Positions 17,115 through 26,455 are shown, numbered from the stretch's first letter. The stretch: DNA of 41,684 bases from Flavobacteriaceae bacterium (GCA_018657955.1 JABHWD010000007.1:1-41684), one strand, 5' to 3'. Notes: generated by a model from the sequence alone, not told the origin. Translations and numbers: made by a program.

Positions 17115-17147
17115 TGTCTTAACTAACTAATTAATTAATTAAGTATT

Positions 17148-17924
17148 ATGGAAAAATTATTAAATCGCTTAATTGATCTCCCTAGTGAGGTCAACGGAAT
17201 GTTACCTTGGAATTGCTGGAACTCATGTATGAGTGATTCAGAAGGTAATTTAGCAAGTTGGGCAGGAGACGTTTTTAGAGTCGGTGCCTTTGTAACTTGG
17301 GTTTGTTCAGTATATGCATCTGTTTCTATCATTTGGACAGGAGGAATGGGTGAAGGAGCTGCAATTGTTGGCAGTATTTTAGGTGTGCTTTTATGGGTAT
17401 ACGCTGCATTTCCTATCGCTATGGTCGTAAGAGGCGCTGGTGAGGAAGTTGCAGGATCAAAAGGTGACACTGTCACTCTTTTATTTCATGACTTACCAAT
17501 GGCAACTATTAAGGCCGTTGGATATATTACAGCTTTAGTAGCTGCATTTGCTGCAATCGTAGCTGCTGTATCTGCTGTTAGTACAGGATTTGTTGATATG
17601 ACAGGTGGTGTTGATACTGCTTACATGTCTAACTTTGACTATGCTTATGCTCTTCCAGGTTCAGCTATGGACGCATTTACTAACATGGTTGGTCTAGAAT
17701 GGGTAGGCGGAGTGCTTAACGATTTCTGGGCATGGGATGTTTCTAGAGCAGGAGATGGTTCCTGGGCTGGTGATGTTCTTGCTTCTGCTTGGGGATTTGT
17801 TCAGGTAGCTGTTATCCTAGCTAAGTTATATGTTGTAATGGCATTATATACTTTCTTCTGGAGTGTATTAAACACTTTATTTAACTGGGTTAAGAGTCCA
17901 TTTTTACCATTTAGAACAAAGTAA
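17148..17924 (+). CDS. Unrecognised multi-pass membrane protein, probably highly expressed
   Basis: 258 aa; I do not recognise the family. Hydrophobic segments lie at about 44-63, 70-95, 117-145 and 212-245. The short N-terminal part contains PWNCWNSC (Cys at 23 and 27), and the chain is unusually rich in Trp (13). A possible internal echo is seen: SWAGDV occurs at 37-42 and 205-210, each just before a hydrophobic helix. The C-terminus is basic (KSPFLPFRTK). Codons are clearly richer in G and C than in neighbours (AAC, TTC, GAC, GGT, GCT), as in strongly expressed genes. It has its own exact -7 box and a strong intrinsic terminator, so it is monocistronic. It lies between kdsA and the polysaccharide locus, but the start, terminator and codon use set it apart from both. 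Confidence 0.88.
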   Translation: MEKLLNRLIDLPSEVNGMLPWNCWNSCMSDSEGNLASWAGDVFRVGAFVTWVCSVYASVSIIWTGGMGEGAAIVGSILGVLLWVYAAFPIAMVVRGAGEEVAGSKGDTVTLLFHDLPMATIKAVGYITALVAAFAAIVAAVSAVSTGFVDMTGGVDTAYMSNFDYAYALPGSAMDAFTNMVGLEWVGGVLNDFWAWDVSRAGDGSWAGDVLASAWGFVQVAVILAKLYVVMALYTFFWSVLNTLFNWVKSPFLPFRTK

Positions 17925-17943
17925 TTTAAAACCATAAATTAAT

Positions 17944-17977
17944 AAAAAAGGCCCTATGATCAAGGGCCTTTTTTTTT
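17944..17977 (+). terminator. Strong intrinsic terminator after the 17148 gene
   Basis: AAAAAAGGCCCT (17944-17955) pairs with AGGGCCTTTTTT (17963-17974) around the 7-nt loop ATGATCA, followed by more T. It is the most convincing rho-independent terminator in the window. Confidence 0.9.
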
Positions 17978-18053
17978 ATCCTTTTTCTAATTATTAGTTT
18001 AGAAAAATACTAAATCTTCTTACATTCCGTTTTTTTATTTAATCTTATAAAAC

Positions 18054-19022
18054 ATGTTTTCTTTATCCCTATATAATTCTTCTCTAAAGACTCAATGGGA
18101 TAATTTTATTAATGAATCTAAAAATGGAACATTTTTATTTCAGAGAAATTTTATAGAATACCATAAAAATAGATTTGAAGATTATTCTGTTTTATTTTAT
18201 AAGCAGGATAAACTTATTGCTGTTTTGCCAGCTAACAAGTTAAATGATAAGATCTATTCTCATCAAGGCTTGACATATGGAGGGTTAATCCTTTCAAATC
18301 AAATTAAATTCTCAGATGTCTTTGAGATATTTAGCTTACTTCTGTCTCATCTATATGAAAATAATTATACGACCTTAATAATAAAAGAAATACCTGAGAT
18401 ATATAAAACACTACCAAGTAGTGAAGTAAATTATCTATTACATAGAATGAAGGCAGAATTAATTAGAAGAGATATTCTATCTGTTATCAAACTAGGTAAC
18501 AACTCTTATTCAAGAGACAGAATTCAGGGTAAGAAAAGAGGAGAAAAATTTAAACTTACAATAAAAGAAACATCGAGTTTTGAGGAATTTTGGAATTCTA
18601 TTTTAATTCCTAATTTAAAAAATAAACATGATGTGGAGCCGGTGCACTCTCTTGATGAAATCATTCATCTAAACAGCTTATTTCCAAAGAATATTAGACA
18701 GTTTAATGTATATTCAGATGATAAGATTGTTGCAGGAACTACTATATTTGAAACAAAGACCACTGCTCATGTTCAATACATTTCTGCTAATACAGAAAAA
18801 AATAAAATGGGAAGTTTAGATTATTTATTCACTTATCTAATTGAAGAAGTATTTAATAATAAGGAATATTTTGATTTTGGCACTTCAAATGAGAATAATG
18901 GTGAATTTGTTAATCAAGGTTTATTATATTGGAAAGAAGGTTTTGGCGCACGTTCTATAACGCAAGACTTTTATGAAATTAAAACAAAAAATTATTCTAA
19001 GCTTAAGGACTTAATGATATAA
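18054..19022 (+). CDS. GNAT/FemAB-like acyltransferase of the polysaccharide locus
   Basis: 322-aa soluble protein with the layout of flavobacterial GNAT-fold proteins found in capsule/O-antigen clusters. The N-terminal half carries LIAVLPANKLNDKIYSHQGLTYGG; the C-terminal acyl-CoA-binding half has NIRQFNVYSDDKIVAGTTIFETKTTAHVQYISAN and LDYLF. These proteins are thought to acylate sugars or sugar nucleotides, but the substrate is not predictable. It follows the terminator at 17944-17977, with the convergent Wzx gene ending 6 bp downstream. Confidence 0.78.
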   Translation: MFSLSLYNSSLKTQWDNFINESKNGTFLFQRNFIEYHKNRFEDYSVLFYKQDKLIAVLPANKLNDKIYSHQGLTYGGLILSNQIKFSDVFEIFSLLLSHLYENNYTTLIIKEIPEIYKTLPSSEVNYLLHRMKAELIRRDILSVIKLGNNSYSRDRIQGKKRGEKFKLTIKETSSFEEFWNSILIPNLKNKHDVEPVHSLDEIIHLNSLFPKNIRQFNVYSDDKIVAGTTIFETKTTAHVQYISANTEKNKMGSLDYLFTYLIEEVFNNKEYFDFGTSNENNGEFVNQGLLYWKEGFGARSITQDFYEIKTKNYSKLKDLMI

Positions 19023-19028
19023 TCTCAT

Positions 19029-20276
19029 CTATTTTATCCACAATAATTTTCTTAGATGAAAATTCAATAATGAAAAGTGTATAATATAAGTTATAAAGTA
19101 GGCCAAGGAAACTCCCCAAAACCCATATGCATTTATTAAAAAATAGGATAATATCACAAAAATTACTGACCATTCAATCTGAAAGAAAACAAATGCCTTT
19201 GTGTCTGCTTTTGATATTAATATGTTTCCTAATACCCAGCAATTTATTTTTATTATATCACCTAAAAGATGGAAAAATATAATTTCATTTATTAGAAAAA
19301 ACTCATTTGACAATAAAACAGTGATAATAATATCTCTAAGTAAATAAACCCCAGCAGTAATTACTATAATTATCGGTATTACTACTTTCCATATTTTAAA
19401 TACTTCATTTTTTAAATTTTCACTATTTAATTTTGAAAATGTTGGTATCAGGTAAAACTTGAAGGTACTTATTAAGAAAAGCAGATAAATTGCAGAAATC
19501 CTCCACATTGCTTCCCATGAACCTGCAAAATTTGTATCAAATTTATCTGATATATAATACCTAACAATAAATGTTGATATAATTAAACAAGTTGGACCAG
19601 TTATTGCCATTATAGAAAAAGCTGATAATTTTTTAAAGTATTTAAAGTTAAAATCAGAAAATAGTAGACTGAAATTAAATGGCTTGTATATGTAAAAAAG
19701 AATAAGAGTAACTAGTAAGGTTATAATTTGATTAATTATTAACGCATATAGAGCACCAATAATAGCATATTTTAATACTAGCGTGATCATTAAAATCGCA
19801 GAAATAACTACTGAAAAAACATTAATTGTTACATATAGTTTAATTTTTTTAATTCCATTAATAATAGACATCAAAAGTGTATGAATTGAGAAGGAAATAA
19901 CTGAAATTGATAGAATTAGAAAATAAAATTTTGAGTCAAAATCTAGTAATAAATATTCTGCAATAGTATTTTTAAAGATTAGAATTAAAACGCAAAAAAT
20001 CAGTGAGAAGAAGAGGTGTGTTCTAAAACTAGTTGAAAGAATTTTTCTTAATTCTTCATCTGATTTTTGAAATTCTGATGTATATTTTATTATTCCATTT
20101 TCTATTCCAAAACCACTAATAACATTACTTAGTCTTAGAAAATCCTTTAACTGACCAAGCAGGAAAATACCACTAGTTCCTAGATAAACAGCTACTATTT
20201 TATTAGATATTAATCTAACTAATAGACTAATAGCAGTACTTACTCCTGAATATAGCGATGTTCTTATAAAATTCAT
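19029..20276 (-). CDS. Wzx-type O-antigen/polysaccharide flippase
   Basis: 415-aa polytopic membrane protein with about 12 hydrophobic helices. The N-terminus SGVSTAISLLVRLISNKIVAVYLGTSG, followed by GQLKDFLRLSNVISGFGIENGIIKY, is characteristic of O-antigen translocases of the MOP/MATE-like superfamily, which flip lipid-linked repeat units across the inner membrane. It begins 2 bp after the sulfotransferase stop on the same strand, indicating an operon GT-sulfotransferase-flippase. The matching Wzy polymerase is not in the window. Confidence 0.88.
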   Translation of the reverse strand: MNFIRTSLYSGVSTAISLLVRLISNKIVAVYLGTSGIFLLGQLKDFLRLSNVISGFGIENGIIKYTSEFQKSDEELRKILSTSFRTHLFFSLIFCVLILIFKNTIAEYLLLDFDSKFYFLILSISVISFSIHTLLMSIINGIKKIKLYVTINVFSVVISAILMITLVLKYAIIGALYALIINQIITLLVTLILFYIYKPFNFSLLFSDFNFKYFKKLSAFSIMAITGPTCLIISTFIVRYYISDKFDTNFAGSWEAMWRISAIYLLFLISTFKFYLIPTFSKLNSENLKNEVFKIWKVVIPIIIVITAGVYLLRDIIITVLLSNEFFLINEIIFFHLLGDIIKINCWVLGNILISKADTKAFVFFQIEWSVIFVILSYFLINAYGFWGVSLAYFITYIIHFSLLNFHLRKLLWIK

Positions 20277-20278
20277 TC

Positions 20279-21187
20279 TTAGGAATTAAAATCTGTCCAT
20301 TCTCTATAATTATAATGTGTTAACTTTTTAAGATCTGATACATCTTTAGAATATAACGCTTTTAAGTCATATCTATTTTCTTTAGATATTTTCGGATAAC
20401 TAGCTTTTTCTTTATCCCAGTTTTTTAGACTATTTTTTATACTTATTTTAATCCAATCAATTGTTCTTTTAGGAAGTAAATACTTGCCAATTTTAGTATA
20501 AGAATATTTTCCTATGGCTGATTTGTTTAAAAAATGATACAATTGTGGATTTTTTAATAATGCTGTTTGATTTGAGGTATGATTTGAAATTGAATCTAAC
20601 CTTTTTAATCCTAGAAATTCAAAACAAGAATTTGCTGCTTCTAGTTGGTTATTCATTAATTTTTCAAATGTTATAATTTTTATATTAGATCCTTCAAAAC
20701 AATTATAAAACTGCTTTAGCCACTTTGCATATAACCCAAACTGAAAGTAATATTTTGGGTAATAGTTATATGGTTTAAATTCATTATTTAGATTTTCAGT
20801 AAGAGCTTGTTGAAAATTAGATTTTTCAAGCCCAAGTCCTTTCATCCACCAAAAATGTGAGTTGAATCTATCAATAGGGTTTCTAAGAATGAAAATAAAT
20901 TTTGGAGAGACTTTATAATTGCTATTAATATTATTTATAAAAGTATCATAATACATGTAGGCAGTTGTAGATTCTCCAAAAATTTTATGATTAGATTTCA
21001 TAAATAAATTTAAATAATTTTCTTTTTCTATATCTTTAAAATGTTTAAATCTTTCATTTTTCCAATAACCGGGCTCCTTAACTGTAGACATACAGATTTC
21101 TGGATGTTGATTTAATAAATTATGCAAGGATGTAGTACCTGATTTTGCTGCTCCTGGAATAAATAAATTTGGTTTAAAGTGAAGCAT
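20279..21187 (-). CDS. PAPS-dependent sulfotransferase
   Basis: 302-aa sulfotransferase-domain protein. The 5'-phosphosulfate loop is FIPGAAKSGTTSLHNLL with the following HPEI and KEPGYW (as in heparan-sulfate-type enzymes); the 3'-phosphate-binding segment is FILRNPIDRFNSHFW. It would transfer sulfate from PAPS to a sugar hydroxyl or amine. Located between a glycosyltransferase and a flippase, it implies the surface glycan is sulfated before export. PAPS synthesis genes are not in the window. Confidence 0.88.
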   Translation of the reverse strand: MLHFKPNLFIPGAAKSGTTSLHNLLNQHPEICMSTVKEPGYWKNERFKHFKDIEKENYLNLFMKSNHKIFGESTTAYMYYDTFINNINSNYKVSPKFIFILRNPIDRFNSHFWWMKGLGLEKSNFQQALTENLNNEFKPYNYYPKYYFQFGLYAKWLKQFYNCFEGSNIKIITFEKLMNNQLEAANSCFEFLGLKRLDSISNHTSNQTALLKNPQLYHFLNKSAIGKYSYTKIGKYLLPKRTIDWIKISIKNSLKNWDKEKASYPKISKENRYDLKALYSKDVSDLKKLTHYNYREWTDFNS

Positions 21188-21218
21188 GATTTTTCTATAT
21201 ATTCAAATATAAGATTAA

Positions 21219-22361
21219 TTAATTTTTACTCCATGCTTTTTCATATTGCTTGGCAATTGAAATATAATTATGATTTTTTTCAATAAATTCCCTAGCATTA
21301 GCTGAGATCTCCATAATTTTAGAGGGATTATTAATTAACCATTCTAAGGATTCTATAATTTTTTTATGATCTGGTAAAGCATTAATAACTACAGAATTTT
21401 CTTTTATATTATATAATTCTAACCACTCTTTTTCAGCACCAGTAAATACAACTTTTCCTATTGCCATAGCCTCAAGTGCATTATAACCTTGATCGTAGGC
21501 ATAAACTTGATCTAGTAATATGTGACAATTTTTAACTGACTTTATATACTCATTATAATCTATGTCTATTGTACTGATTATTTCTACTTTATTGCCATAT
21601 TTATTTTTTATTGCTTTTAATGCTTTGTCAAAAAATACATTCCCTTTTTTTATGTAATTTTTTGAATTGATGCCGTGTAATATCTTAATCTTATCTATAG
21701 ATTTATTTTTTTTATATTTTATTTTATCAATATTAATTGGGTTAGGAATTAATCCTAGATATTTTTTCTCTTTAATGTAGGGGGTATGATAATCTATGTC
21801 TGAACTAATTATACCATTAGTATTCTTTAATATAAATTCATGAAGTTTTCTATATTCTTTTGTGTTATATTTTAATATATGCCTAAATGATTTTTTGAGA
21901 TTAGGATTTTTAAAATAGGGGGTTAGTATTGAATATCTAAACTTATTATTTAAACTATACTCTACGCTTTTGTGGTCTACTCCGCATGACAGCAAAAATA
22001 ATTTGCTGTTATTTTTTATTAATTTTTTAATAAGTAATATCTCTAGGGAAGGGAGTGTTCTAAATGAATTCTCATTTATTAGCTGTACAACATCATAGCC
22101 CTTGAGATCAGATATTATTTTATTTGATTTATAATATATTTCAACTTCATTTAAGCTGACTTTAAAAAGCCTATCAATTAATTTTGCAATGAGTTTAAAT
22201 AATTTTAGATTGAAAAAAAACGAACCTATTTTTATATCTACTGGATAATTTTTAAAACCATCTCCTGAGCCTAATAATGTGACTTTATGGCCATTTTTTT
22301 GTAGTCCCTCTTTTAGAGAGTTGTGCAGTCTACTATATTCTCCAATCAGTAAGATTTTCAT
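21219..22361 (-). CDS. Glycosyltransferase, GT-B fold (GT4-like)
   Basis: 380-aa cytoplasmic glycosyltransferase. The N-terminal domain begins KILLIGEYSRLHNSLKEGLQKNGHKVTLLGSG; the donor-binding domain has KIKILHGINSKNYIKKGN and the Glu-containing segment DQGYNALEAMAIGKVVFTG, typical of GT4/GT1-like retaining enzymes. It is the first gene of a minus-strand group with the sulfotransferase (31 bp) and flippase. It diverges from the GT2 gene across 35 bp. Donor and acceptor are unknown. Confidence 0.85.
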   Translation of the reverse strand: MKILLIGEYSRLHNSLKEGLQKNGHKVTLLGSGDGFKNYPVDIKIGSFFFNLKLFKLIAKLIDRLFKVSLNEVEIYYKSNKIISDLKGYDVVQLINENSFRTLPSLEILLIKKLIKNNSKLFLLSCGVDHKSVEYSLNNKFRYSILTPYFKNPNLKKSFRHILKYNTKEYRKLHEFILKNTNGIISSDIDYHTPYIKEKKYLGLIPNPINIDKIKYKKNKSIDKIKILHGINSKNYIKKGNVFFDKALKAIKNKYGNKVEIISTIDIDYNEYIKSVKNCHILLDQVYAYDQGYNALEAMAIGKVVFTGAEKEWLELYNIKENSVVINALPDHKKIIESLEWLINNPSKIMEISANAREFIEKNHNYISIAKQYEKAWSKN

Positions 22362-22396
22362 TATATTGTGTGCAATTGTTTTAAATATAATTATTA

Positions 22397-23209
22397 ATGA
22401 ACAACGTTGCCAATAAAAACGCTAGTTTAGAAATTTTAGTATCTACAAAGGGGCAGGATAACACTGATTTTATTAATAGGATGTTTAAAAATTGCCCTGA
22501 CATTAAACCTCCAGTATTAATTGTTAATCAATCTAAAAAAAAATTAAATTTTCCGCAAAATAACTGTAGGGTAATAAATACTAATGAAATTGGTCTTTCA
22601 AATAGCAGGAATCTAGCAATTAATAATTCAAAAGGGGGAATTTGCCTATTATCTGATGATGATGTAATCTATAGTTCAGATTTTGTTGAATCAATTAAAA
22701 ATTCATTTGAAAAGAATAAAAATGCTGAAATAATAACTTATCAAGCAACTAACGAATTAGGGAAATTATTTAAAGATTATCCAAAAATAAAAACTCATAA
22801 TAAAAGATCAATTTCAACTATTAATTCATTTTTGATAGCTTTTAGAAGAGATAGTATTATAAAAAATAAAATTCAATTTGACTCTAAATTTGGGCTTGGA
22901 TCAACTTTTGAAACTGGAGATGAATATATTTTTTTAAGGAATGCGCTAGAAAAAAAATTAAATATTATTCATTGCCCAAAAGTTATACTTTCACACAAAT
23001 CTATTAGCTCTGGACAGGTTGTAGGAAAAGATAAAATAATTTTTGCTCGAGCTGCTATATTTTATAAATATTATGGTACTTTGTCATATCTAAAATTATT
23101 TCATCATATAATATTATTGTTAAATATAAAAGCAATTGTTTTTGGTGATTTTTTTTTAAAATATAAAATTGGTTTAAAAGGCATAAAAAAATATAAATCA
23201 ATGTTATGA
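22397..23209 (+). CDS. Family 2 glycosyltransferase
   Basis: 270-aa GT-A enzyme. Visible: LEILVSTKGQDNTDFINRMF at the N-terminus, NEIGLSNSRNLAINNSKGGICLLSDDDV with the DDD metal-binding motif, and FETGDEYIFLRNALEK near the acceptor site. The C-terminal ~40 residues are hydrophobic and may associate with the membrane. Its stop overlaps the start of the ketoisomerase gene (ATGA, 23206-23209), so the two are translationally coupled. Nucleotide-sugar donor unknown. Confidence 0.87.
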   Translation: MNNVANKNASLEILVSTKGQDNTDFINRMFKNCPDIKPPVLIVNQSKKKLNFPQNNCRVINTNEIGLSNSRNLAINNSKGGICLLSDDDVIYSSDFVESIKNSFEKNKNAEIITYQATNELGKLFKDYPKIKTHNKRSISTINSFLIAFRRDSIIKNKIQFDSKFGLGSTFETGDEYIFLRNALEKKLNIIHCPKVILSHKSISSGQVVGKDKIIFARAAIFYKYYGTLSYLKLFHHIILLLNIKAIVFGDFFLKYKIGLKGIKKYKSML

Positions 23210-23625
23210 AAAATAGATCTATTGATAATGTTGAAATAATTTCTATTCCTAAGATTATTGACGAGGAGGGAAGAGGAAAACTCTCTGTTATAGAAAAATC
23301 AATAATTCCATTTGAAATAAAAAGGGTGTATTATCTATATGATGTTCCTAGTGATGCATTTCGTGGAGGACATGCTCATAAAAATTTAAATCAGTTTATG
23401 ATAGCACTAAGTGGAAGCTTTGAAGTTAAAATTGATGATGGGTCTAATAATAAAAAGGTTATGTTAAACAAACCTAATAAGGGTCTTTTTATTCCGAGTG
23501 GTATATGGAGAGAAATGGATAATTTCTCAGCAGGCGCAGTTTGTTTAGTTTTAGCTTCAGAATTCTTTGATGAAAGTGATTATTTCAGAGATTACAATTC
23601 TTTTCTTGATTACAAAACACAGTAA
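23206..23625 (+). CDS. FdtA/QdtA-like NDP-hexose 3,4-ketoisomerase (WxcM-like cupin)
   Basis: 139-aa small cupin. The motifs DEEGRGKLSVIEK, FEIKRVYYLYDVP, FRGGHAHKNLNQFMIALSGSFEV and IPSGIWREMDNFSAGAVCLVLAS match the FdtA/QdtA group, which isomerises dTDP-4-keto-6-deoxyglucose to the 3-keto sugar on the way to dTDP-Fucp3NAc or Quip3NAc. The aminotransferase, acetyltransferase and RmlA/RmlB partners are not in the window, unless the GNAT protein at 18054 serves as acylase. A sugar-binding cupin without isomerase activity is the alternative. Confidence 0.82.
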   Translation: MKNRSIDNVEIISIPKIIDEEGRGKLSVIEKSIIPFEIKRVYYLYDVPSDAFRGGHAHKNLNQFMIALSGSFEVKIDDGSNNKKVMLNKPNKGLFIPSGIWREMDNFSAGAVCLVLASEFFDESDYFRDYNSFLDYKTQ

Positions 23626-23627
23626 AT

Positions 23628-24503
23628 TTAATCTTTACATAGATATGCTAGCCTATATAAGTCGAATGCAAAAAGGTTTGGTTTTTTACTCATTAAATTT
23701 ATTTCGATTTTATTATTTATAGTCTTAGCCATTGCATAAAACATGCTCTTTAATAATAATATTTTTAGAAAATTATATGCTTTTAATATTGAGATATCAT
23801 GTTTTTTAATATAATTATTGCTATTCATATATTTTAAATTATCAAGAGCTGATTTAGTTTTTTCTAAAAATTTATTATTATCATCTAAACCGAGATGAAA
23901 CACTTCATTATCTATATGAGTTATATGAACATTATTTGTCTTTAGTTCAGCTCCAAAAAAATAGTCTAAACCATATCCATTAATATTTACGGGAACTTGT
24001 ATCTTATCAAAAATTGCTTTATTAATCATATAATTTGATGAAATAATATATTTATAAGGGTTTTTCATTCTTTTTTTTGAGGAGACTTGTTCTCTTTTTT
24101 TACCAAAAGTAAATCTCAATGAATTACTCTGACTAAAACTTTCTTTATTGTAGGAAAAACCACCAAAAACAGCACCTGTCTTATTCATATGACTTAAATA
24201 AGTTTCTAGAAATTTTTCATTTTTTGGCATGGTATCAACATCAATAAACAGAAGCCAATTATACTGAGCTTTATCTGAAAGTAATTTTCTGTTTGCTATT
24301 CTTCCAATATTTTTTTTACTTTCAATAAATAGGCAATTTGTTAATGCATTTATTTGTTGATTTTTTTCATTTATAGGCGAAAATGATCCATCATCTATGC
24401 ATATGATCTCATAAGCAATACCTAAGATCAATGCTTCCTTTTCAAGTCTTTTGACAAGTGGAAGAGCATTGAAATCATAACATGGAATTAAGATAGATAT
24501 CAT
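23628..24503 (-). CDS. Family 2 glycosyltransferase
   Basis: 291-aa GT-A enzyme: MISILIPCYDFNALPLVKRLEKEA at the N-terminus, IICIDDGSF, then NIGRIANRKLLSDKAQYNWLLFIDVDTMP with the DxD metal motif. Its ATG overlaps the ftsE stop (ATGA, 24500-24503), so it is translated from the namZ-ftsE-GT2 transcript. I recall a GT2 gene beside ftsE in other Flavobacteriia, which hints at an envelope function separate from the neighbouring O-antigen genes. Confidence 0.87.
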   Translation of the reverse strand: MISILIPCYDFNALPLVKRLEKEALILGIAYEIICIDDGSFSPINEKNQQINALTNCLFIESKKNIGRIANRKLLSDKAQYNWLLFIDVDTMPKNEKFLETYLSHMNKTGAVFGGFSYNKESFSQSNSLRFTFGKKREQVSSKKRMKNPYKYIISSNYMINKAIFDKIQVPVNINGYGLDYFFGAELKTNNVHITHIDNEVFHLGLDDNNKFLEKTKSALDNLKYMNSNNYIKKHDISILKAYNFLKILLLKSMFYAMAKTINNKIEINLMSKKPNLFAFDLYRLAYLCKD

Positions 24504-25204
24504 TTATAGATTGTATTAATATTTTTATTTTTTAAATCAATTTCAGCAATTTTACCTGACACACATATATATGTTCTATTTGGAAATTTATCAATTAAAA
24601 TAAAATCGTGTGTTGCCATTAAAATTGTATTTCCCTTTTTATTTAATTCCATTAAAATTTCCATTACTTCTATGCTAGTTTTTGGATCAAGATTCCCAGT
24701 AGGTTCATCAGCTATAATTAGTTTTGGATTATTAAGAAGAGCTCTTGCAATTGCCACTTTTTGTTGCTCTCCTCCAGACAATTGACTTGTAAATTTATTT
24801 ATTAAATTCTCAATGTGAACTTTTTCAAGAACTTCTATTATTCTAGAATTTATTTTAGATTCATCACTCCATCCTGTAGCTTTTAATACAAATTTTAAAT
24901 TCTCAGCGACGCTTCTATCGCTAAAAAGTTTAAAATCTTGAAAGATAATGCCTAATTTTCTCCTAAGAAATGGTATTTCATTGTCTTCTAAATTATTTAA
25001 CTCAATATCAACAATTGATCCTGTTCCGTCATTAAGTTTTAAATCTGCGTATAAACTTTTTATTAAACTGGTTTTTCCACTACCAGTTCTCCCAATTAAA
25101 TAAACAAATTCTCCATTGTTAATTTCAATATTAACTTCGGATAATACCTGTTTATTATCTTGAATAATTGATACATTATTTAATACTAAAATTGGTTTTC
25201 CCAT
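24500..25204 (-). CDS. ftsE: Cell-division ABC ATPase FtsE
   Basis: 234-aa ATPase. Walker A is GRTGSGKTSL, the Q-loop region is KLGIIFQDFKL, the signature is LSGGEQQKVAIARALL, and Walker B is KLIIADEPTGNLDP, then ILMATHDF. FtsE works with FtsX in coupling cell division to peptidoglycan hydrolysis. FtsX is not adjacent; the permease at 26456 is LolC/E-like instead. LolD is the main alternative, but the overall sequence is nearer FtsE. Upstream, 9 bp away, is a peptidoglycan-fragment-degrading enzyme, which fits a wall role. Confidence 0.82.
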   Translation of the reverse strand: MGKPILVLNNVSIIQDNKQVLSEVNIEINNGEFVYLIGRTGSGKTSLIKSLYADLKLNDGTGSIVDIELNNLEDNEIPFLRRKLGIIFQDFKLFSDRSVAENLKFVLKATGWSDESKINSRIIEVLEKVHIENLINKFTSQLSGGEQQKVAIARALLNNPKLIIADEPTGNLDPKTSIEVMEILMELNKKGNTILMATHDFILIDKFPNRTYICVSGKIAEIDLKNKNINTIYK

Positions 25205-25213
25205 TTAAAAAAT

Positions 25214-26446
25214 TTATTTATAAATTAAGTATTTCTTTCTTATTAATTTGAATTCATCTATTTTATCTTTCCAGCTTTTTCTAATAATTTTCTCTGATAT
25301 ATTATTGATAATTTGATTTTTCAGATCTTTTGTGCCAGATAGTTTTATAAAATAATCATTAAAGAACTCACTTTTATTTGCTGTGTTTTTGTAGGCATTA
25401 ATAATATAACTTAGATTTAATTTTCTTTCTAACAAATGATCTCTTAGGTCTAATCCATAGCATTTTTTATTATTATGTGGAGGATATTTTGAACTTTGGT
25501 TTGGTTCGGGAATAAATGTAAAAGAATAAATCTTTTGATCTAAATATGGACTCCCAAAGACTTGAAATTGATTTGTTGTGCCACGTCCTACACTTATATT
25601 AGTTCCCTCAAATAGGCAAAGTGATGGATAAAGAAATATTGATCTGTCATTAGGTAAGTTAGGGGAAGGTTTTATTAATAAGCTATAATTATAATCATGT
25701 TTATAATTTAAAAGTTTTATAACTTTTAGCTTGCATTTTAGCTTGCCACCTAACCATCCTTCTCCATTTATCATTAGAGCATATTCTCCAATGGTCATTC
25801 CATATACTATAGGAACTGGATGCATTCCAACAAAACTCTTATTCTCATTTTCTAGTACGGGTCCATCAATATAACTTCCATTTGGATTTGGTCTATCTAA
25901 AACGAGTAATGGAATATTATTTCGAGCACATGCTTCCATTACATAATGTAAAGTAGATATATGTGTATAGAAACGTGTGCCTACATCTTGGATGTCAAAT
26001 ATCATCATATTAATATCAATTAAATCATTATCTGATATTTTTCCATATTCTCTATCCTTCCCATGAAGTGAAATGATTTCTAGACCTGTCTTTTGATCCA
26101 CTTTATCTGAGACGTTTTCACCATTATAATTTTCGCCTTTATATCCATGTTCTGGTGTAAAGATTTTTGAAATTTTGAGATTTAATGAAAGAAGTGAATC
26201 AACTAGGTGGGTAGAGCTATTGTCCTTTTTAAAAATGACACTTGTATGATTGGCTACAATGCCAATATTACTTTCATTTATATAATCTATATATTTAGAT
26301 ATTTGATTGGCTCCTGCAATAATATCTTCATTATTAATTTCACTTTTTTTATTCTTGTTCTCTATGTTAATCGAATGAATATTGCATATATTTGATTGAA
26401 ACATTGTTACTATTAATAAGTATCTTATAAAGTCAATTAAATTCAT
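25214..26446 (-). CDS. DUF1343/NamZ-type exo-beta-N-acetylmuramidase
   Basis: 410-aa exported protein with an N-terminal hydrophobic signal (residues 1-20). The DUF1343 core is clear: GIVANHTSV, IFTPEHGYKGE, MIFDIQDVGTRFYTHISTLHYVMEAC, PLLVLDRPNPNG, and VYGMTIGEYALMINGEGWLGG. DUF1343 includes NamZ (glycoside hydrolase GH171), which releases N-acetylmuramic acid from the non-reducing end of peptidoglycan fragments. It heads an operon with ftsE and a GT2. Its ATG is only 9 bp from the start of the divergent permease gene, so promoters must lie within the neighbouring coding sequence. Confidence 0.87.
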   Translation of the reverse strand: MNLIDFIRYLLIVTMFQSNICNIHSINIENKNKKSEINNEDIIAGANQISKYIDYINESNIGIVANHTSVIFKKDNSSTHLVDSLLSLNLKISKIFTPEHGYKGENYNGENVSDKVDQKTGLEIISLHGKDREYGKISDNDLIDINMMIFDIQDVGTRFYTHISTLHYVMEACARNNIPLLVLDRPNPNGSYIDGPVLENENKSFVGMHPVPIVYGMTIGEYALMINGEGWLGGKLKCKLKVIKLLNYKHDYNYSLLIKPSPNLPNDRSIFLYPSLCLFEGTNISVGRGTTNQFQVFGSPYLDQKIYSFTFIPEPNQSSKYPPHNNKKCYGLDLRDHLLERKLNLSYIINAYKNTANKSEFFNDYFIKLSGTKDLKNQIINNISEKIIRKSWKDKIDEFKLIRKKYLIYK

Positions 26447-26455
26447 ATTTAAATT

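Noticed and set aside
17119-17144. TAAC/TAAT short tandem repeat before the 17148 gene as a phase-variable element
   Set aside because: Copies are few and imperfect, and AT-rich leaders are normal for this lineage.
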